Notes: a model not told the origin generated them from the sequence alone. DNA of 64,000 bases from Algibacter marinivivus (GCF_003143755.1 NZ_QFRI01000002.1:481953-545952); one strand, 5' to 3'. Shown: positions 46,034 to 55,097, counted from the first letter of the stretch. Made by a program: numbers and translations.

Positions 46034-46987
46034 TTAATCTACGTTTTCTATACTTTTATACGCTGCAATTACCTTTTTAACAAGTTTATGGCGGATAACG
46101 TCTTTATCATCTAAAAATATCATGCCTACACCTTCAACATTCTTTAAAATTAACAAGGCTTCTTTTAGTCCTGATATGGTACGACGCGGTAAATCTATTT
46201 GCCCAGGATCACCCGTTAACAAGAACTTTGCGTTTTTACCCATACGCGTTAAAAACATTTTCATTTGGGCGTGTGTGGTATTCTGACCTTCGTCTAAAAT
46301 TACAAATGCATTATCTAAAGTTCGTCCACGCATAAAGGCTAATGGCGCTATTTGTATAGTCCCTTTTTCAATATAACTCGCCAACTTTTCTGGTGCAATC
46401 ATATCGCGCAAAGCATCGTAAAGTGGTTGCATGTAAGGGTCTAACTTTTCTTTTAAATCGCCCGGTAAAAAACCAAGGTTCTCTCCTGCTTCAACCGCTG
46501 GACGCGTTAAAATAATACGTTTAACCTCTTTATTTTTAAGCGCTTGAACTGCCAATGCTACGCCCGTATAGGTTTTTCCTGTTCCTGCTGGACCAATGGC
46601 AAAAACCATATCGTTTTTACGCATAAGCTCAACCATTTTACGTTGGTTTGCGGTTTGTGCTTTAATCAATTTTCCACCTACACCATGAACGATGGTTTCT
46701 CCGCTTGCTTTAGAAGTGGTATAATCATCGCTACTTTGACTTGTTAATACGCGCTCTATAACGTTTTCATCAAGTTTATTATACTTAGCAAAATGTTTTA
46801 ATAGCATGGAAATACGTCTATCAAATTCCTCTAGCAATTCTTCATCGCCATAGGCTTTAATTTTGTTTCCGCGAGCTACAATTTTTAATTTTGGGAAGTA
46901 CTTTTTTAGAAGTTCAATGTTTACATTTTGAGCTCCAAAAAATTCTTTTGGAGTTATTTCTTCAAGTTCAATAATAATTTCGTTCAA
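46034..46987 (-). CDS. PhoH family ATPase
   Basis: The 317-residue protein has an N-terminal KH-like/PIN-independent region and the PhoH ATPase core: FAIGPAGTGKTYTGVALAVQAL (Walker A), AFVILDEGQNTTHAQMKMFLTRMG (Walker B) and LTGDPGQIDLP. It is the flavobacterial PhoH/PhoL type, probably an RNA-helicase-like enzyme acting on ribosome- or RNA-related substrates. It is divergent from the SAM hydrolase gene, with a promoter in the gap. Confidence 0.92.
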   Translation of the reverse strand: MNEIIIELEEITPKEFFGAQNVNIELLKKYFPKLKIVARGNKIKAYGDEELLEEFDRRISMLLKHFAKYNKLDENVIERVLTSQSSDDYTTSKASGETIVHGVGGKLIKAQTANQRKMVELMRKNDMVFAIGPAGTGKTYTGVALAVQALKNKEVKRIILTRPAVEAGENLGFLPGDLKEKLDPYMQPLYDALRDMIAPEKLASYIEKGTIQIAPLAFMRGRTLDNAFVILDEGQNTTHAQMKMFLTRMGKNAKFLLTGDPGQIDLPRRTISGLKEALLILKNVEGVGMIFLDDKDVIRHKLVKKVIAAYKSIENVD

Positions 46988-47038
46988 AAGCGTGTTATTA
47001 GTATTAAAGATTTACAAGTATAATATATTGAAATAATG

Positions 47039-47069
47039 TTTACTTACATGAAATGATTTCTTAGTTTTG
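47039..47069 (+). promoter_or_regulatory. Promoter of the SAM hydrolase-gld-dnaN run
   Basis: TTTA at 47039 and TAGTTTTG (exact TAnnTTTG) at 47062-47069 are 19 bases apart, the best-spaced promoter I found. It lies about 75 bases before the start at 47143. Confidence 0.55.
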
Positions 47070-47142
47070 TACATCATCTCTCAATCCCAAAAATACATAA
47101 ATTTGGTTGAGATAACATTAAAAACATATCAACAATTTTGCC

Positions 47143-48033
47143 ATGGCAATTATAACATTAACAACCGATTTTGGTGAAAAAGATTACTTTGCTGGCGCGA
47201 CAAAAGGCGCTATCTATAGTGAACTTCCTGATGTTAAAATTGTTGATATCTCACATTCTGTTTCGCCATTTAATATTCCTGAAGCGGCTTACATTATTCA
47301 AAATGCATATAGTAGTTTTCCAAAAGGGACGATTCATATTATTGGGATTGATTCAGAGATTAACCCAGAGAACAAACATATTGCTATAAAACTTGACGAT
47401 CATTATTTTATATGTGCCAATAACGGTATAATGAGTATGATTTGTTCTGAGATTGCGCCTGAGAAAATTGTTGAGATTAATATTCATGATAATATTCAGA
47501 GTAGCTTTCCTGTATTAGATGTTTTTGTACAAGTAGCTTGCCATATAGCTCGAGGAGGAACTTTAGAAGTTATTGGAAAATCTATCTCAGAAATTAAGCC
47601 CATTAAAAATATTGTACCTTTTGTTAATGATGACAAAACCCAAATTGTGGGTAGTATTATTTATGTTGATAATTATGGAAATGTAGTAACCAATATTAAA
47701 CGTAGCTTTTTTGAAACCATACAAAAAGGACGTGAGTTTGAAATTTCTGCTCGTAATTATACATTCAAGAAAATTTACAATAAATACAGTGATATTGTTA
47801 ATTTTGAAATCCCAGAAAACAAGCGACATGATGAAGGCAGGAAACTTGTTGTTTTTAATTCTGGTAATTTTTTAGAAATTGCAGTTTACAAAAGTAATAG
47901 TGAAACACTTGGTAGCGCATCAACGCTTTTAGGTTTAGGGCTTATGGATGCTGTAAGTATTAATTTTATTCCAAAACCAATCATTCCTAAAGGTGCTGAA
48001 ATTCCGCAAAATATAAAAGCTGCGGATTATTAA
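47143..48033 (+). CDS. SAM hydroxide adenosyltransferase (DUF62 family)
   Basis: The 296-residue protein starts ITLTTDFGEKDYFAGATKGAIYSELPDVKIVDISHSV and has DNYGNVVTNI near the C-terminal half. These are the signature strands of the S-adenosylmethionine hydrolase/SalL-DUF62 family. Its members use water to cleave SAM into adenosine and methionine. It is cytosolic and followed by the monooxygenase-like gene after 14 bases. The specific role is unknown. Confidence 0.9.
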   Translation: MAIITLTTDFGEKDYFAGATKGAIYSELPDVKIVDISHSVSPFNIPEAAYIIQNAYSSFPKGTIHIIGIDSEINPENKHIAIKLDDHYFICANNGIMSMICSEIAPEKIVEINIHDNIQSSFPVLDVFVQVACHIARGGTLEVIGKSISEIKPIKNIVPFVNDDKTQIVGSIIYVDNYGNVVTNIKRSFFETIQKGREFEISARNYTFKKIYNKYSDIVNFEIPENKRHDEGRKLVVFNSGNFLEIAVYKSNSETLGSASTLLGLGLMDAVSINFIPKPIIPKGAEIPQNIKAADY

Positions 48034-48047
48034 TTTAAAAAGAATTT

Positions 48048-48344
48048 ATGCTAGTTAGAATAGTAAAAATGGGGTTTTACAAACAAAATGTTGAAGTTTT
48101 TCTTGAAAATTTTGAGGCCACCAAAACAAAAATTAGAGCTTTTGAAGGCTGTACATTTTTAGAATTATATAGAGATAAAAACGATCCAAGTATATTTTTC
48201 ACCTACAGCTATTGGGAGTCTGAAGAGGCTCTACAGAATTATAGAAAATCTGAATTATTTATTGGAGTTTGGGGATTAACCAAACCGCTTTTTAGTATCA
48301 GACCTGAAGTTTGGAGTGTTGAGAAGTTGGAGTCGCTAAAGTAA
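48048..48344 (+). CDS. Antibiotic biosynthesis monooxygenase (ABM)-like protein
   Basis: The 98-residue dimeric ferredoxin-like protein shows the ABM pattern LVRIVKMGFYKQNVEVFLENF, FEGCTFLELYRDKNDPSIFFTYSYWESEEALQNYRKSE and the closing W. ABM members oxidise or bind small quinol-like compounds, but many have no proven activity. It lies in the SAM hydrolase-gldF-gldG-dnaN order. Confidence 0.88.
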   Translation: MLVRIVKMGFYKQNVEVFLENFEATKTKIRAFEGCTFLELYRDKNDPSIFFTYSYWESEEALQNYRKSELFIGVWGLTKPLFSIRPEVWSVEKLESLK

Positions 48345-48377
48345 ACAGTCTCAGTCGCAGTAAACAGAAAAAAATAA

Positions 48378-49094
48378 ATGCTAGCTATACTTAAAAAAGA
48401 AATAAACTCATTTTTTGCATCGCCAATTGGGTATCTGGTTATTGCTATATTTTTAGTTTTAAACGGGTTATTCCTTTGGCTGTTTAAAGGCGAGTTTAAT
48501 ATTTTAGATTATGGGTTTGCAGATTTATCATCCTTCTTTTTATTAGCTCCTTGGATTTTAATTTTCTTGATTCCTGCGGTTACGATGCGCAGTTTTTCAG
48601 ATGAGAAAAAACAAGGCACTTTAGAGTTACTTTTAACAAAACCCATCTCCCATTTTAATGTTGTTTTAGGAAAATATTTTGGTGCACTTATTTTAATATT
48701 GATTGCGCTTGTACCAACATTGCTATACGTGTACACCGTTTATCAATTAGGAAACCCTGTTGGTAATTTAGATATGGGCAGCACTTGGGGTTCTTATTTT
48801 GGTTTATTATTTTTAGTAGCTGCTTATACGGCTATTGGCATTTTCGCCTCCACTTTATCAGATAATCAAATTGTAGCGTTTATTTCGGCGGTTTTTATTT
48901 GCTTTGTCTTTTATATTGGTTTTGAAGGTATTGCGGAGTTTATCTCAAGTAATATTATAGAACAATTAGGCATGAGCACACACTATAAAAGTATGAGTCG
49001 TGGTGTTTTAGATACCCGAGATATTATCTATTTTTTAAGTGTTACGGTATTCTTTTTAATACTAACCAAACTAAATATTAACAAAGCAAAATAA
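48378..49094 (+). CDS. gldF: Gliding-associated ABC transporter permease GldF
   Basis: The 238-residue protein is an ABC-2-type permease of six spans. It starts MLAILKKEINSFFASPIGYLVIAIFLVLNGLFLWLF and has FLIPAVTMRSFSDEKKQGTLELLLTKPI, the family core. GldF works with GldG and an ATPase (GldA) required for Flavobacterium gliding; gldA is not in this window. The next gene, unexpectedly, is not gldG but a 161-residue protein. Confidence 0.92.
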   Translation: MLAILKKEINSFFASPIGYLVIAIFLVLNGLFLWLFKGEFNILDYGFADLSSFFLLAPWILIFLIPAVTMRSFSDEKKQGTLELLLTKPISHFNVVLGKYFGALILILIALVPTLLYVYTVYQLGNPVGNLDMGSTWGSYFGLLFLVAAYTAIGIFASTLSDNQIVAFISAVFICFVFYIGFEGIAEFISSNIIEQLGMSTHYKSMSRGVLDTRDIIYFLSVTVFFLILTKLNINKAK

Positions 49095-49580
49095 ATGATT
49101 GTAACGCCTTTATTTATTGTTTTTTTAGTAGTTGTATTTATAGTCGTTTGGCTATTTATAAACACCATTGATAAGCGCAAATGGCTCACATTTATAGTAA
49201 GTTTGGTATTAACACCAATCGTTTATTTTTATCTGTTTTACCCGATGCTGAACATATTTAGCAGCTACCATCATGAAAAATATTTTGATGCGGAAGCTTG
49301 GGAAGATAAACCGCAATTGCGTTACGAAATGGCAAATCAAATTTTAAATGATAGCCTATGGATTGGAAAAAATAAAAATGAAGTTGAAACCCAATTAGGG
49401 ACACCCGAATGGTATGGATGGGATGAAAGTTTAAAAGCCAATTCTCAAGAAAAATGGAATTACAATTTAGGCTTTAAACCCGGTGCATTTAATAACATGC
49501 AAGAATGTATAGAGCTACAATTTATAAATAATACGGTGACATCAGTAAGACCTTATCAATTAGAAAAAACTTTTGAATAA
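49095..49580 (+). CDS. Membrane-anchored protein inserted between gldF and gldG
   Basis: The 161-residue protein has two N-terminal membrane spans (about 4-21 and 31-51). A soluble domain follows with SLWIGKNKNEVETQLGTPEWYGWDE, reminiscent of the BamE/SmpA fold (two helices, then GxP). gldF stops one base before its ATG. Its last bases overlap the TTG start of gldG by 8 bases. In the gldFG operons I know, gldF is directly followed by gldG, so this gene is an unusual insertion. Function is unknown. Confidence 0.8.
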   Translation: MIVTPLFIVFLVVVFIVVWLFINTIDKRKWLTFIVSLVLTPIVYFYLFYPMLNIFSSYHHEKYFDAEAWEDKPQLRYEMANQILNDSLWIGKNKNEVETQLGTPEWYGWDESLKANSQEKWNYNLGFKPGAFNNMQECIELQFINNTVTSVRPYQLEKTFE

Positions 49581-51240
49581 ATATTTAAAACATATCGTAA
49601 TCCTCGTAGCGGCTCTAATAGCTATAAATTTTATTAGCAGTAAGATTTATAAACGTTTCGATTTAACTTCAGACAATCGTTATACATTAAGCAATTCTGC
49701 AATTGATATTATTAAAGATGTTGATTCGCCTATAGTAGTTGATATTTTTTTAGAAGGCGAAGATTTCCCTTCAGAGTTCAGACGCCTTCAAAATGAAACC
49801 AAACAATTACTAGAAGAGTTTGCAGCAGTAAATAACAATATTGTTTTCAATTTTATAAATCCGTTAGAAGATGACGCGACTCGCGATCGCAACATCCAAC
49901 AACTTACACAACGCGGATTAACACCCATGCAACTCAGCGTTCAAGAAAACGGAAAATCGTCACAAGCCGTTATTTTCCCTTGGGCCTTGGCAAGTTATAA
50001 TGGGCAAACGGTTACCATTCCGTTAGTAAAGAATAAAATTGGCGCCTCACAACAAGAATTGGTTAGTAATTCGGTGCAACATTTAGAATATGCCTTTGCA
50101 GATGGTTTTAGCAAACTCACCAATCCTAAACGCGCTAAAATCGCCATTTTAAAAGGTAATAAGCAGTTAGAAGACAAATATTTAGTAGACTTTGCAAAAA
50201 CGCTTAAAGACTACTATTACATAGCGCCTTTTACCTTAGATAGTGTGGCTTCAAACCCGCAACAAACCTTAAAAGCCATTCAAGATTTCGATTTAATTAT
50301 TTCTGCAAAACCTACCGAAGCGTTTACAGAAGCTGAGAAACTAGTCTTAGACCAATTTACCATGAACGGTGGAAAAAGCCTATGGCTTATTGATGCAGTG
50401 GCTATGGAAAAAGATAGTCTTTACAACGCCTCAGGAACAAACTATGCGGTAAGTAGAGACTTAAATTTAACCGATTTCTTTTTCAAGTATGGGGTTCGTA
50501 TCAATCCGTATATGGTAAGCACACTGTACTCCGCTCCTATTACTTTGGCTATGGGAGAAGGCAGTCAGTCGCAATTTCAGCATTTAAAATGGCCCTATTC
50601 GCCATTAGCAGGTTCTAGTAGCAAACATCCAATAGTTAATAATTTAAATTTAGTACGCTTTGATTTTGCCAACCAAATTGACACGCTAAAAAACAGCATT
50701 AACAAAACCATTCTTTTAGAAACGGCGCCTCTAACCAAATTAGAAGGCACACCACGCGAGGTGAGTTTAGAGTTGGTTACCAAAGAACAAAACCCACAAA
50801 CGTTTAATAAAGGTAATCAAACACTAGCGGTTCTTTTAGAAGGTGAGTTTACTTCGGTTTACCAAAATCGTGTAAAACCTTTCGATATATCAAACAGCGT
50901 TAATAAAAGTGTGCCAACAAAAATGATTGTGATTGCAGATGGCGATGTGATTAAAAACGACTTTGCTAGAAACAAACCCCAAGAACTTGGTTTTGACAAA
51001 TGGACCGGAAAAACCTATGGCAACAAAGAATTTTTACTGAACGCCGTTAATTATTTGTTGGACGATAACGGACTTATAAACATTCGCTCTAAAGAAATAG
51101 CTGTAGCCTTCTTAAATCAGCAAAAAATAGCCTCAGAAAAAACCAAGTGGCAACTTATAAACATCTTATTACCACTCGTATTACTTGCTGGCTTTGGTTT
51201 TGTTTTCAACTACCTCAGAAAGAAAAGATACGCATCTTAA
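49573..51240 (+). CDS. gldG: Gliding-associated ABC transporter substrate-binding protein GldG
   Basis: The 555-residue protein starts at TTG 49573 (MNKYLKHIVILVAALIAINFISSKI), overlapping the previous stop. It has an N-terminal membrane span, RFDLTSDNRYTLSNSAIDII (the GldG/DUF4350-like start), and a C-terminal span WQLINILLPLVLLAGFGFVFNYLRKKR. The periplasmic domain fits the ABC-associated GldG family. Neither ATG nor a typical ribosome site is present, so coupling with the previous gene is likely. Confidence 0.9.
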   Translation: MNKYLKHIVILVAALIAINFISSKIYKRFDLTSDNRYTLSNSAIDIIKDVDSPIVVDIFLEGEDFPSEFRRLQNETKQLLEEFAAVNNNIVFNFINPLEDDATRDRNIQQLTQRGLTPMQLSVQENGKSSQAVIFPWALASYNGQTVTIPLVKNKIGASQQELVSNSVQHLEYAFADGFSKLTNPKRAKIAILKGNKQLEDKYLVDFAKTLKDYYYIAPFTLDSVASNPQQTLKAIQDFDLIISAKPTEAFTEAEKLVLDQFTMNGGKSLWLIDAVAMEKDSLYNASGTNYAVSRDLNLTDFFFKYGVRINPYMVSTLYSAPITLAMGEGSQSQFQHLKWPYSPLAGSSSKHPIVNNLNLVRFDFANQIDTLKNSINKTILLETAPLTKLEGTPREVSLELVTKEQNPQTFNKGNQTLAVLLEGEFTSVYQNRVKPFDISNSVNKSVPTKMIVIADGDVIKNDFARNKPQELGFDKWTGKTYGNKEFLLNAVNYLLDDNGLINIRSKEIAVAFLNQQKIASEKTKWQLINILLPLVLLAGFGFVFNYLRKKRYAS

Positions 51241-51251
51241 ATGTTAATAAG

Positions 51252-51287
51252 TTTGTTTCCAAATAACCACCTTTTGGAATATATTTG
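51252..51287 (+). promoter_or_regulatory. dnaN promoter
   Basis: TTTG at 51252 (or TTTC at 51256) and TATATTTG at 51280-51287 give an exact -7 box with a 20-24-base spacer. The start codon of dnaN is 40 bases further on. dnaN therefore has its own promoter beyond read-through from gldG. Confidence 0.6.
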
Positions 51288-51326
51288 TAAGAAGCGATTT
51301 TTGAAAACTAAACGCATATTTTACAC

Positions 51327-52445
51327 ATGAAATTTATAGTATCAAGTACTTATTTATTAAAACAATTACAGGTTTTAGGCGGTGTTATCAATAGTTCAAA
51401 CACCTTACCCATTTTAGATAATTTTTTATTTGAATTAGATAACAGCAAGCTTACCGTTTCTGCAAGCGATTTAGAAACCACTATGGCTTCTACGCTAGAT
51501 GTAGAGAGCGATAGCCAAGGTAGTGTTGCTATTCCTGCACGATTGTTATTAGATACTTTAAAAACCTTCCCAGAGCAACCCTTAACCTTTGTTGTAGAAG
51601 ATAATAACACGGTTGAAATTAGCTCTAACCACGGTAAATATGCTCTAGCTTATGCCGATGGTGCAGAATTCCCAAAAGCGGTAGCGCTTGAAGATCCAAG
51701 TAAAACCGTAATTACTGGCGATGTTTTAGCAACAGCCATTAGCAAAACCATTTTTGCTGCCGGAAATGATGATTTACGCCCTGTAATGAGTGGAGTATTT
51801 TTTCAGTTTTCTACAGAGGGTTTAACCTTTGTAGCAACAGATGCGCATAAACTGGTAAAGTACACGCGTAGTGATGTTACAGCAAACCAGGTTGCAGAAT
51901 TTATAATGCCTAAAAAACCTTTAAATCTTTTAAAAGGGATTTTAGCAGCAAGTGAAGATGATGTCACTATTGAGTACAACGACAGTAACGCCAAATTCAC
52001 CTTCGAAAACTCGGTATTAATTTGCCGTTTAATTGATGGTAAATATCCAAATTACGAAGCCGTTATCCCAAAAGAGAATCCAAATAAATTAGTTATAGAC
52101 CGTAACCAGTTTTTAAACTCTGTGCGTCGTGTTAGTATTTTCTCTAACAAAACCACACACCAAATACGTTTAAAAATTGCAGGAGCAGAATTAAACATTT
52201 CGGCAGAAGATATTGATTACAGCAATAAAGCCGAAGAGCGTTTAACCTGCGATTACCAAGGCGATGATATGCAAATTGGGTTCAACTCGCGTTTTTTAAC
52301 CGAGATGTTAAATAACCTAAGCGCCGATAACGTACAGTTAGAAATGAGCATGCCCAATAGAGCAGGTATTTTAACACCCGTTGATGGTTTAGACGATGGC
52401 GAACAAGTCACCATGTTGGTCATGCCAGTAATGTTAAATAACTAA
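51327..52445 (+). CDS. dnaN: DNA polymerase III beta subunit (sliding clamp)
   Basis: The 372-residue clamp has three similar domains and the usual bacterial length. Starts MKFIVSSTYLLKQLQVLGGVINSSNTLPILDNFLFEL; ends VTMLVMPVMLNN, the family's C-terminal pattern (MPM). It holds the polymerase on DNA at the fork. It lies downstream of gldFG, an order I recall in flavobacteria, away from dnaA. The gap after it holds repeats. Confidence 0.96.
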   Translation: MKFIVSSTYLLKQLQVLGGVINSSNTLPILDNFLFELDNSKLTVSASDLETTMASTLDVESDSQGSVAIPARLLLDTLKTFPEQPLTFVVEDNNTVEISSNHGKYALAYADGAEFPKAVALEDPSKTVITGDVLATAISKTIFAAGNDDLRPVMSGVFFQFSTEGLTFVATDAHKLVKYTRSDVTANQVAEFIMPKKPLNLLKGILAASEDDVTIEYNDSNAKFTFENSVLICRLIDGKYPNYEAVIPKENPNKLVIDRNQFLNSVRRVSIFSNKTTHQIRLKIAGAELNISAEDIDYSNKAEERLTCDYQGDDMQIGFNSRFLTEMLNNLSADNVQLEMSMPNRAGILTPVDGLDDGEQVTMLVMPVMLNN

Positions 52446-52465
52446 ATTCCTGCGAAGGCAGGAAT
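52446..52465 (+). repeat. ATTCCTGCGAAGGCAGGAAT palindrome
   Basis: This 20-base palindrome directly follows the dnaN stop and matches the inner palindrome of the inverted repeat at 12619-12699. It may also act as the transcription terminator for dnaN. Confidence 0.75.
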
Positions 52466-52550
52466 CTCATAATATAAGCAGTAATCTCAAATAGGTTGCT
52501 GCTTTTTTTGTCTCGCAAAGTCGCTAAGGCGCAACGTTTAAATAATTTGG

Positions 52551-52706
52551 GCGTTACCCCGAAAAGGGGTCGGGCTATCCACTATATCTTTCTGCGAAGC
52601 AGTCCCGAACTTGTTTCGGGATCTCATTATTAATTAACACGATCTTTGAATTAAAAATTTTAGTATTTAAGCTCCGCACAAAGGATGCCGTTACTATCCC
52701 TAACGC
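52551..52706 (-). repeat. GCGTTA element, copy F (long type)
   Basis: On the minus strand: GCGTTAGGGATAGTAACGG, CATCCTTTGTGCGGAGC, a variable middle containing CCCGAAACAAGTTCGGG, GCTTCGCAGAAAGATAT, AGTGGATAGCCCGACCCC and TTTTCGGGGTAACGC. The second stem is ATCCTTTGTGCGGAGC with GCTTCGCAGAAAGAT, a different sequence from that in copies C and G but still complementary. AACGG and AGTGG are exchanged relative to the other copies. Confidence 0.8.
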
Positions 52707-52773
52707 GGGCTAATCTGCTAAATACAGTCTCAAAACCATGTATTAGTTTATCTAACTTAGTAAGTTCTCAGAA

Positions 52774-52802
52774 TTGATTTTAGGAATTCATCGTTATACT
52801 TG
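52774..52802 (+). promoter_or_regulatory. Promoter of the MazG-nuclease/helicase-PLD cassette
   Basis: TTG at 52774-52776 and TATACTTG at 52795-52802 are 18 bases apart, one mismatch from TAnnTTTG. A second TATACTTG follows at 52834-52841, just 11 bases before the start codon, and could drive a near-leaderless transcript. Confidence 0.5.
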
Positions 52803-52852
52803 GCGCTGTCAGAAAAATTAACGAAATTCGTTTTATACTTGATAAAAGAAAT

Positions 52853-53182
52853 ATGAGTGACATAAAAGAAATAACCGAAGCCCTAATTAAGTTTAGAAAC
52901 GAAAGAGATTGGGAACAATTTCACAATCCTAAAGACCTAGCTCTTGCACTAAATATTGAAGCTGGCGAACTTTTAGAAAATTACCTTTGGAAGTCACACG
53001 ATAAAGCTAATATAGAGGAAGTAAAAGAAGAGTTGGCTGATGTACTTGCTTATGCTTTTCTACTAGCTGAAAAATATGGGTTTGATATAAAAGAAATTTT
53101 ACTGGAAAAAATCAAAAAAAATGGAAAAAAATACCCTGTAGATAAAGCAAAAGGTACTGCTAAAAAGTATACTGAACTATGA
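52853..53182 (+). CDS. MazG-like nucleotide pyrophosphohydrolase
   Basis: The 109-residue all-alpha protein has the MazG/dCTPase metal motif: EAGELLENY (ExxE) and EELADVLAYAFLL (ExxD). It resembles the short MazG-like nucleotide pyrophosphohydrolases, which hydrolyse NTPs to NMP and PPi. It is not the toxin MazF. Its TGA overlaps the ATG of the nuclease-helicase gene as ATGA, so the two are co-translated. Substrate not known; (d)NTP is the best guess. Confidence 0.9.
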   Translation: MSDIKEITEALIKFRNERDWEQFHNPKDLALALNIEAGELLENYLWKSHDKANIEEVKEELADVLAYAFLLAEKYGFDIKEILLEKIKKNGKKYPVDKAKGTAKKYTEL

Positions 53183-55032
53183 TTGTATACAATAAATTAA
53201 AAGAAGATTTTAGCAATGATATTTTGACAAATGATATAGGTAATATTATTTCAAATCATATATTAGAAACAACAGGGAATAAAGTAGCTCCAAATGAAGT
53301 AAGATCTTTTGAAAACTCTTTAAGTTACATGGAAAGGGTTGTAAATGACCCATTAATCCCTGAAGATTGTAGAATTTCAATTGAATACCATTTACCACAA
53401 ACATCAAAACGTGTTGACTTTATTATTACAGGTAAAGATGGTGAACAAGAAAATGTAATAATTATTGAATTGAAGCAATGGCAACATGCAGATATAACCT
53501 CAAAAGATGGTATTGTAAAAACAAGATTTCAGTTTGGCGAATCAGAAACTAGTCACCCATCATATCAAGCTTGGTCTTATGCAGCTCTCTTAACTTCTTT
53601 TAATGCTACTGTAGATGAAGAGTCAATAAAATTATATCCTTGTGCCTATTTGCATAATTACATTCCTGATGAAAACATTACAAACGAATTTTATTCTTAT
53701 TACATAAAAAAAGCACCTGTATTTCTAAAACCTGATGCTATAAAATTAAGAGAGTTTATCAAAAAACACATTAAACAAGGTGATGACTCTAATATTATGT
53801 TCCGTATAGATAATGGTAAAATAAAACCTACTAAATCTCTTGCGGACAGTCTTGACAGTATGATTAAGGGAAACAAAGAGTTTATAATGATAGATGACCA
53901 AAAGGTAGTCTATGAAACTGCTCTTCAGTTAGCTCTTAAATCTAATGAAAAAAATAAAAATGTCTTAATTGTAGAAGGTGGACCAGGTACTGGAAAATCA
54001 GTAGTAGCAATAAACCTTCTAGTAGAGTTGAATCGAAGAGGTAAAATGTCTCAGTATGTTACAAAAACTTCTGCGCCTCGTGATGTTTTTTTAGAAAAAC
54101 TTAGAGGCACAAAAAAGATGATTGAATTAAAGAGTTTATTTTTAGGCTCAAGTTCATTCAGTCGTGTTCCTGAAAATACTATTAACACTTTAATAGTCGA
54201 TGAGGCTCACAGGTTGATGAAGAAAAATCGCTATGATGCACAATCATATGACCAAATTCAAGAACTTTTAAAAGCATCTGTTAATTCTGTTTTTTTCATT
54301 GATGAAGACCAAAGAGTCTCTACTGCTGATTATGGTGAAATTCATTTAATAGAAAAGTTTGCTGAACAACTTGGTATAAAAATTCATAAGCTAAAATTAG
54401 AATCTCAATTTAGATGCAATGGCTCAGATGGATATTTAGCATGGATAGATCACATACTTCAGATAAAAGATACTGCAAACTATGATTTAAGCACAATAGA
54501 CTATGAATTTGATTTTAAAGTTTTCGATAATGCTGATACACTTAGGAAAGAAATTTATAAAAAAAACGAAATAAATAACAAAGCTCGTTTAGTAGCGGGA
54601 TATTGCTGGGATTGGGTAAGTGACAAATCACCAGACTTGTATGACTTCAATACTAAAGAGTTTGGTTTCGATATGAAATGGAATATGAAAGACTATGGAG
54701 GTAAGTGGATTATTGAACCTAATTCAGTTACAGAAATTGGTTGTATTCATACAGCACAGGGGTTAGAACTTGATTATGTAGGCGTTATCATAGGAGATGA
54801 CTTAGTGATAAGAAACGGTGAAGTCTTAGTAAAACCTTCAGCACGTTCAAAAATGGATAGGACAATATTTGGATGGAAAAAAGGAATGAAAGAAAACCCA
54901 GAATATTGGAAACCTCTTTTAAAGGCAATAATAAAAAACACTTACAGAACACTTATGACAAGAGGAATGAAAGGCTGTTTTATTTATTGTACTGACCCTG
55001 AAACAAATCAGTATTTTAAAGATATGCAATAA
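53179..55032 (+). CDS. Nuclease-helicase protein with DUF2075 ATPase core
   Basis: The 617-residue protein has an N-terminal PD-(D/E)XK-like domain at about residues 60-120 (KRVDFIITGK ... NVIIIELKQWQ, giving D...ExK). It is followed by a DUF2075 SF1-helicase core: Walker A VEGGPGTGKSVVAINL, Walker B LIVDEAHRL, FFIDEDQRVS, the motif IV-like LESQFRCNGSDGYL, motif V CIHTAQGLELDYVGVIIG and motif VI NTYRTLMTRGMKGCFIYC. This is a coupled nuclease-translocase, reminiscent of Schlafen-type proteins. It is the middle gene of a likely three-gene cassette. Confidence 0.85.
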   Translation: MIVYNKLKEDFSNDILTNDIGNIISNHILETTGNKVAPNEVRSFENSLSYMERVVNDPLIPEDCRISIEYHLPQTSKRVDFIITGKDGEQENVIIIELKQWQHADITSKDGIVKTRFQFGESETSHPSYQAWSYAALLTSFNATVDEESIKLYPCAYLHNYIPDENITNEFYSYYIKKAPVFLKPDAIKLREFIKKHIKQGDDSNIMFRIDNGKIKPTKSLADSLDSMIKGNKEFIMIDDQKVVYETALQLALKSNEKNKNVLIVEGGPGTGKSVVAINLLVELNRRGKMSQYVTKTSAPRDVFLEKLRGTKKMIELKSLFLGSSSFSRVPENTINTLIVDEAHRLMKKNRYDAQSYDQIQELLKASVNSVFFIDEDQRVSTADYGEIHLIEKFAEQLGIKIHKLKLESQFRCNGSDGYLAWIDHILQIKDTANYDLSTIDYEFDFKVFDNADTLRKEIYKKNEINNKARLVAGYCWDWVSDKSPDLYDFNTKEFGFDMKWNMKDYGGKWIIEPNSVTEIGCIHTAQGLELDYVGVIIGDDLVIRNGEVLVKPSARSKMDRTIFGWKKGMKENPEYWKPLLKAIIKNTYRTLMTRGMKGCFIYCTDPETNQYFKDMQ

Positions 55033-55097
55033 TTTATTAAAAGATTATTTTGAAGAATAAATAAGCAAACTCTTAATAATAAAATATATTACCTGCC

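Larger units (their letters stand above)
52446..52852. other. Intergenic stretch between dnaN and the MazG-like gene
   Basis: These 407 bases hold the CCTGCGAAGG palindrome, a short AAGTCGCTAAGGCGCAACG run, GCGTTA copy F (52551-52706) and a promoter for the MazG-like gene. I see no coding frame. Confidence 0.7.

Noticed and set aside
52853-53182. MazEF-type toxin-antitoxin
   Set aside because: The gene is MazG-like (nucleotide pyrophosphohydrolase motifs ExxE and ExxD), not MazF or MazE, and no toxin partner is visible.
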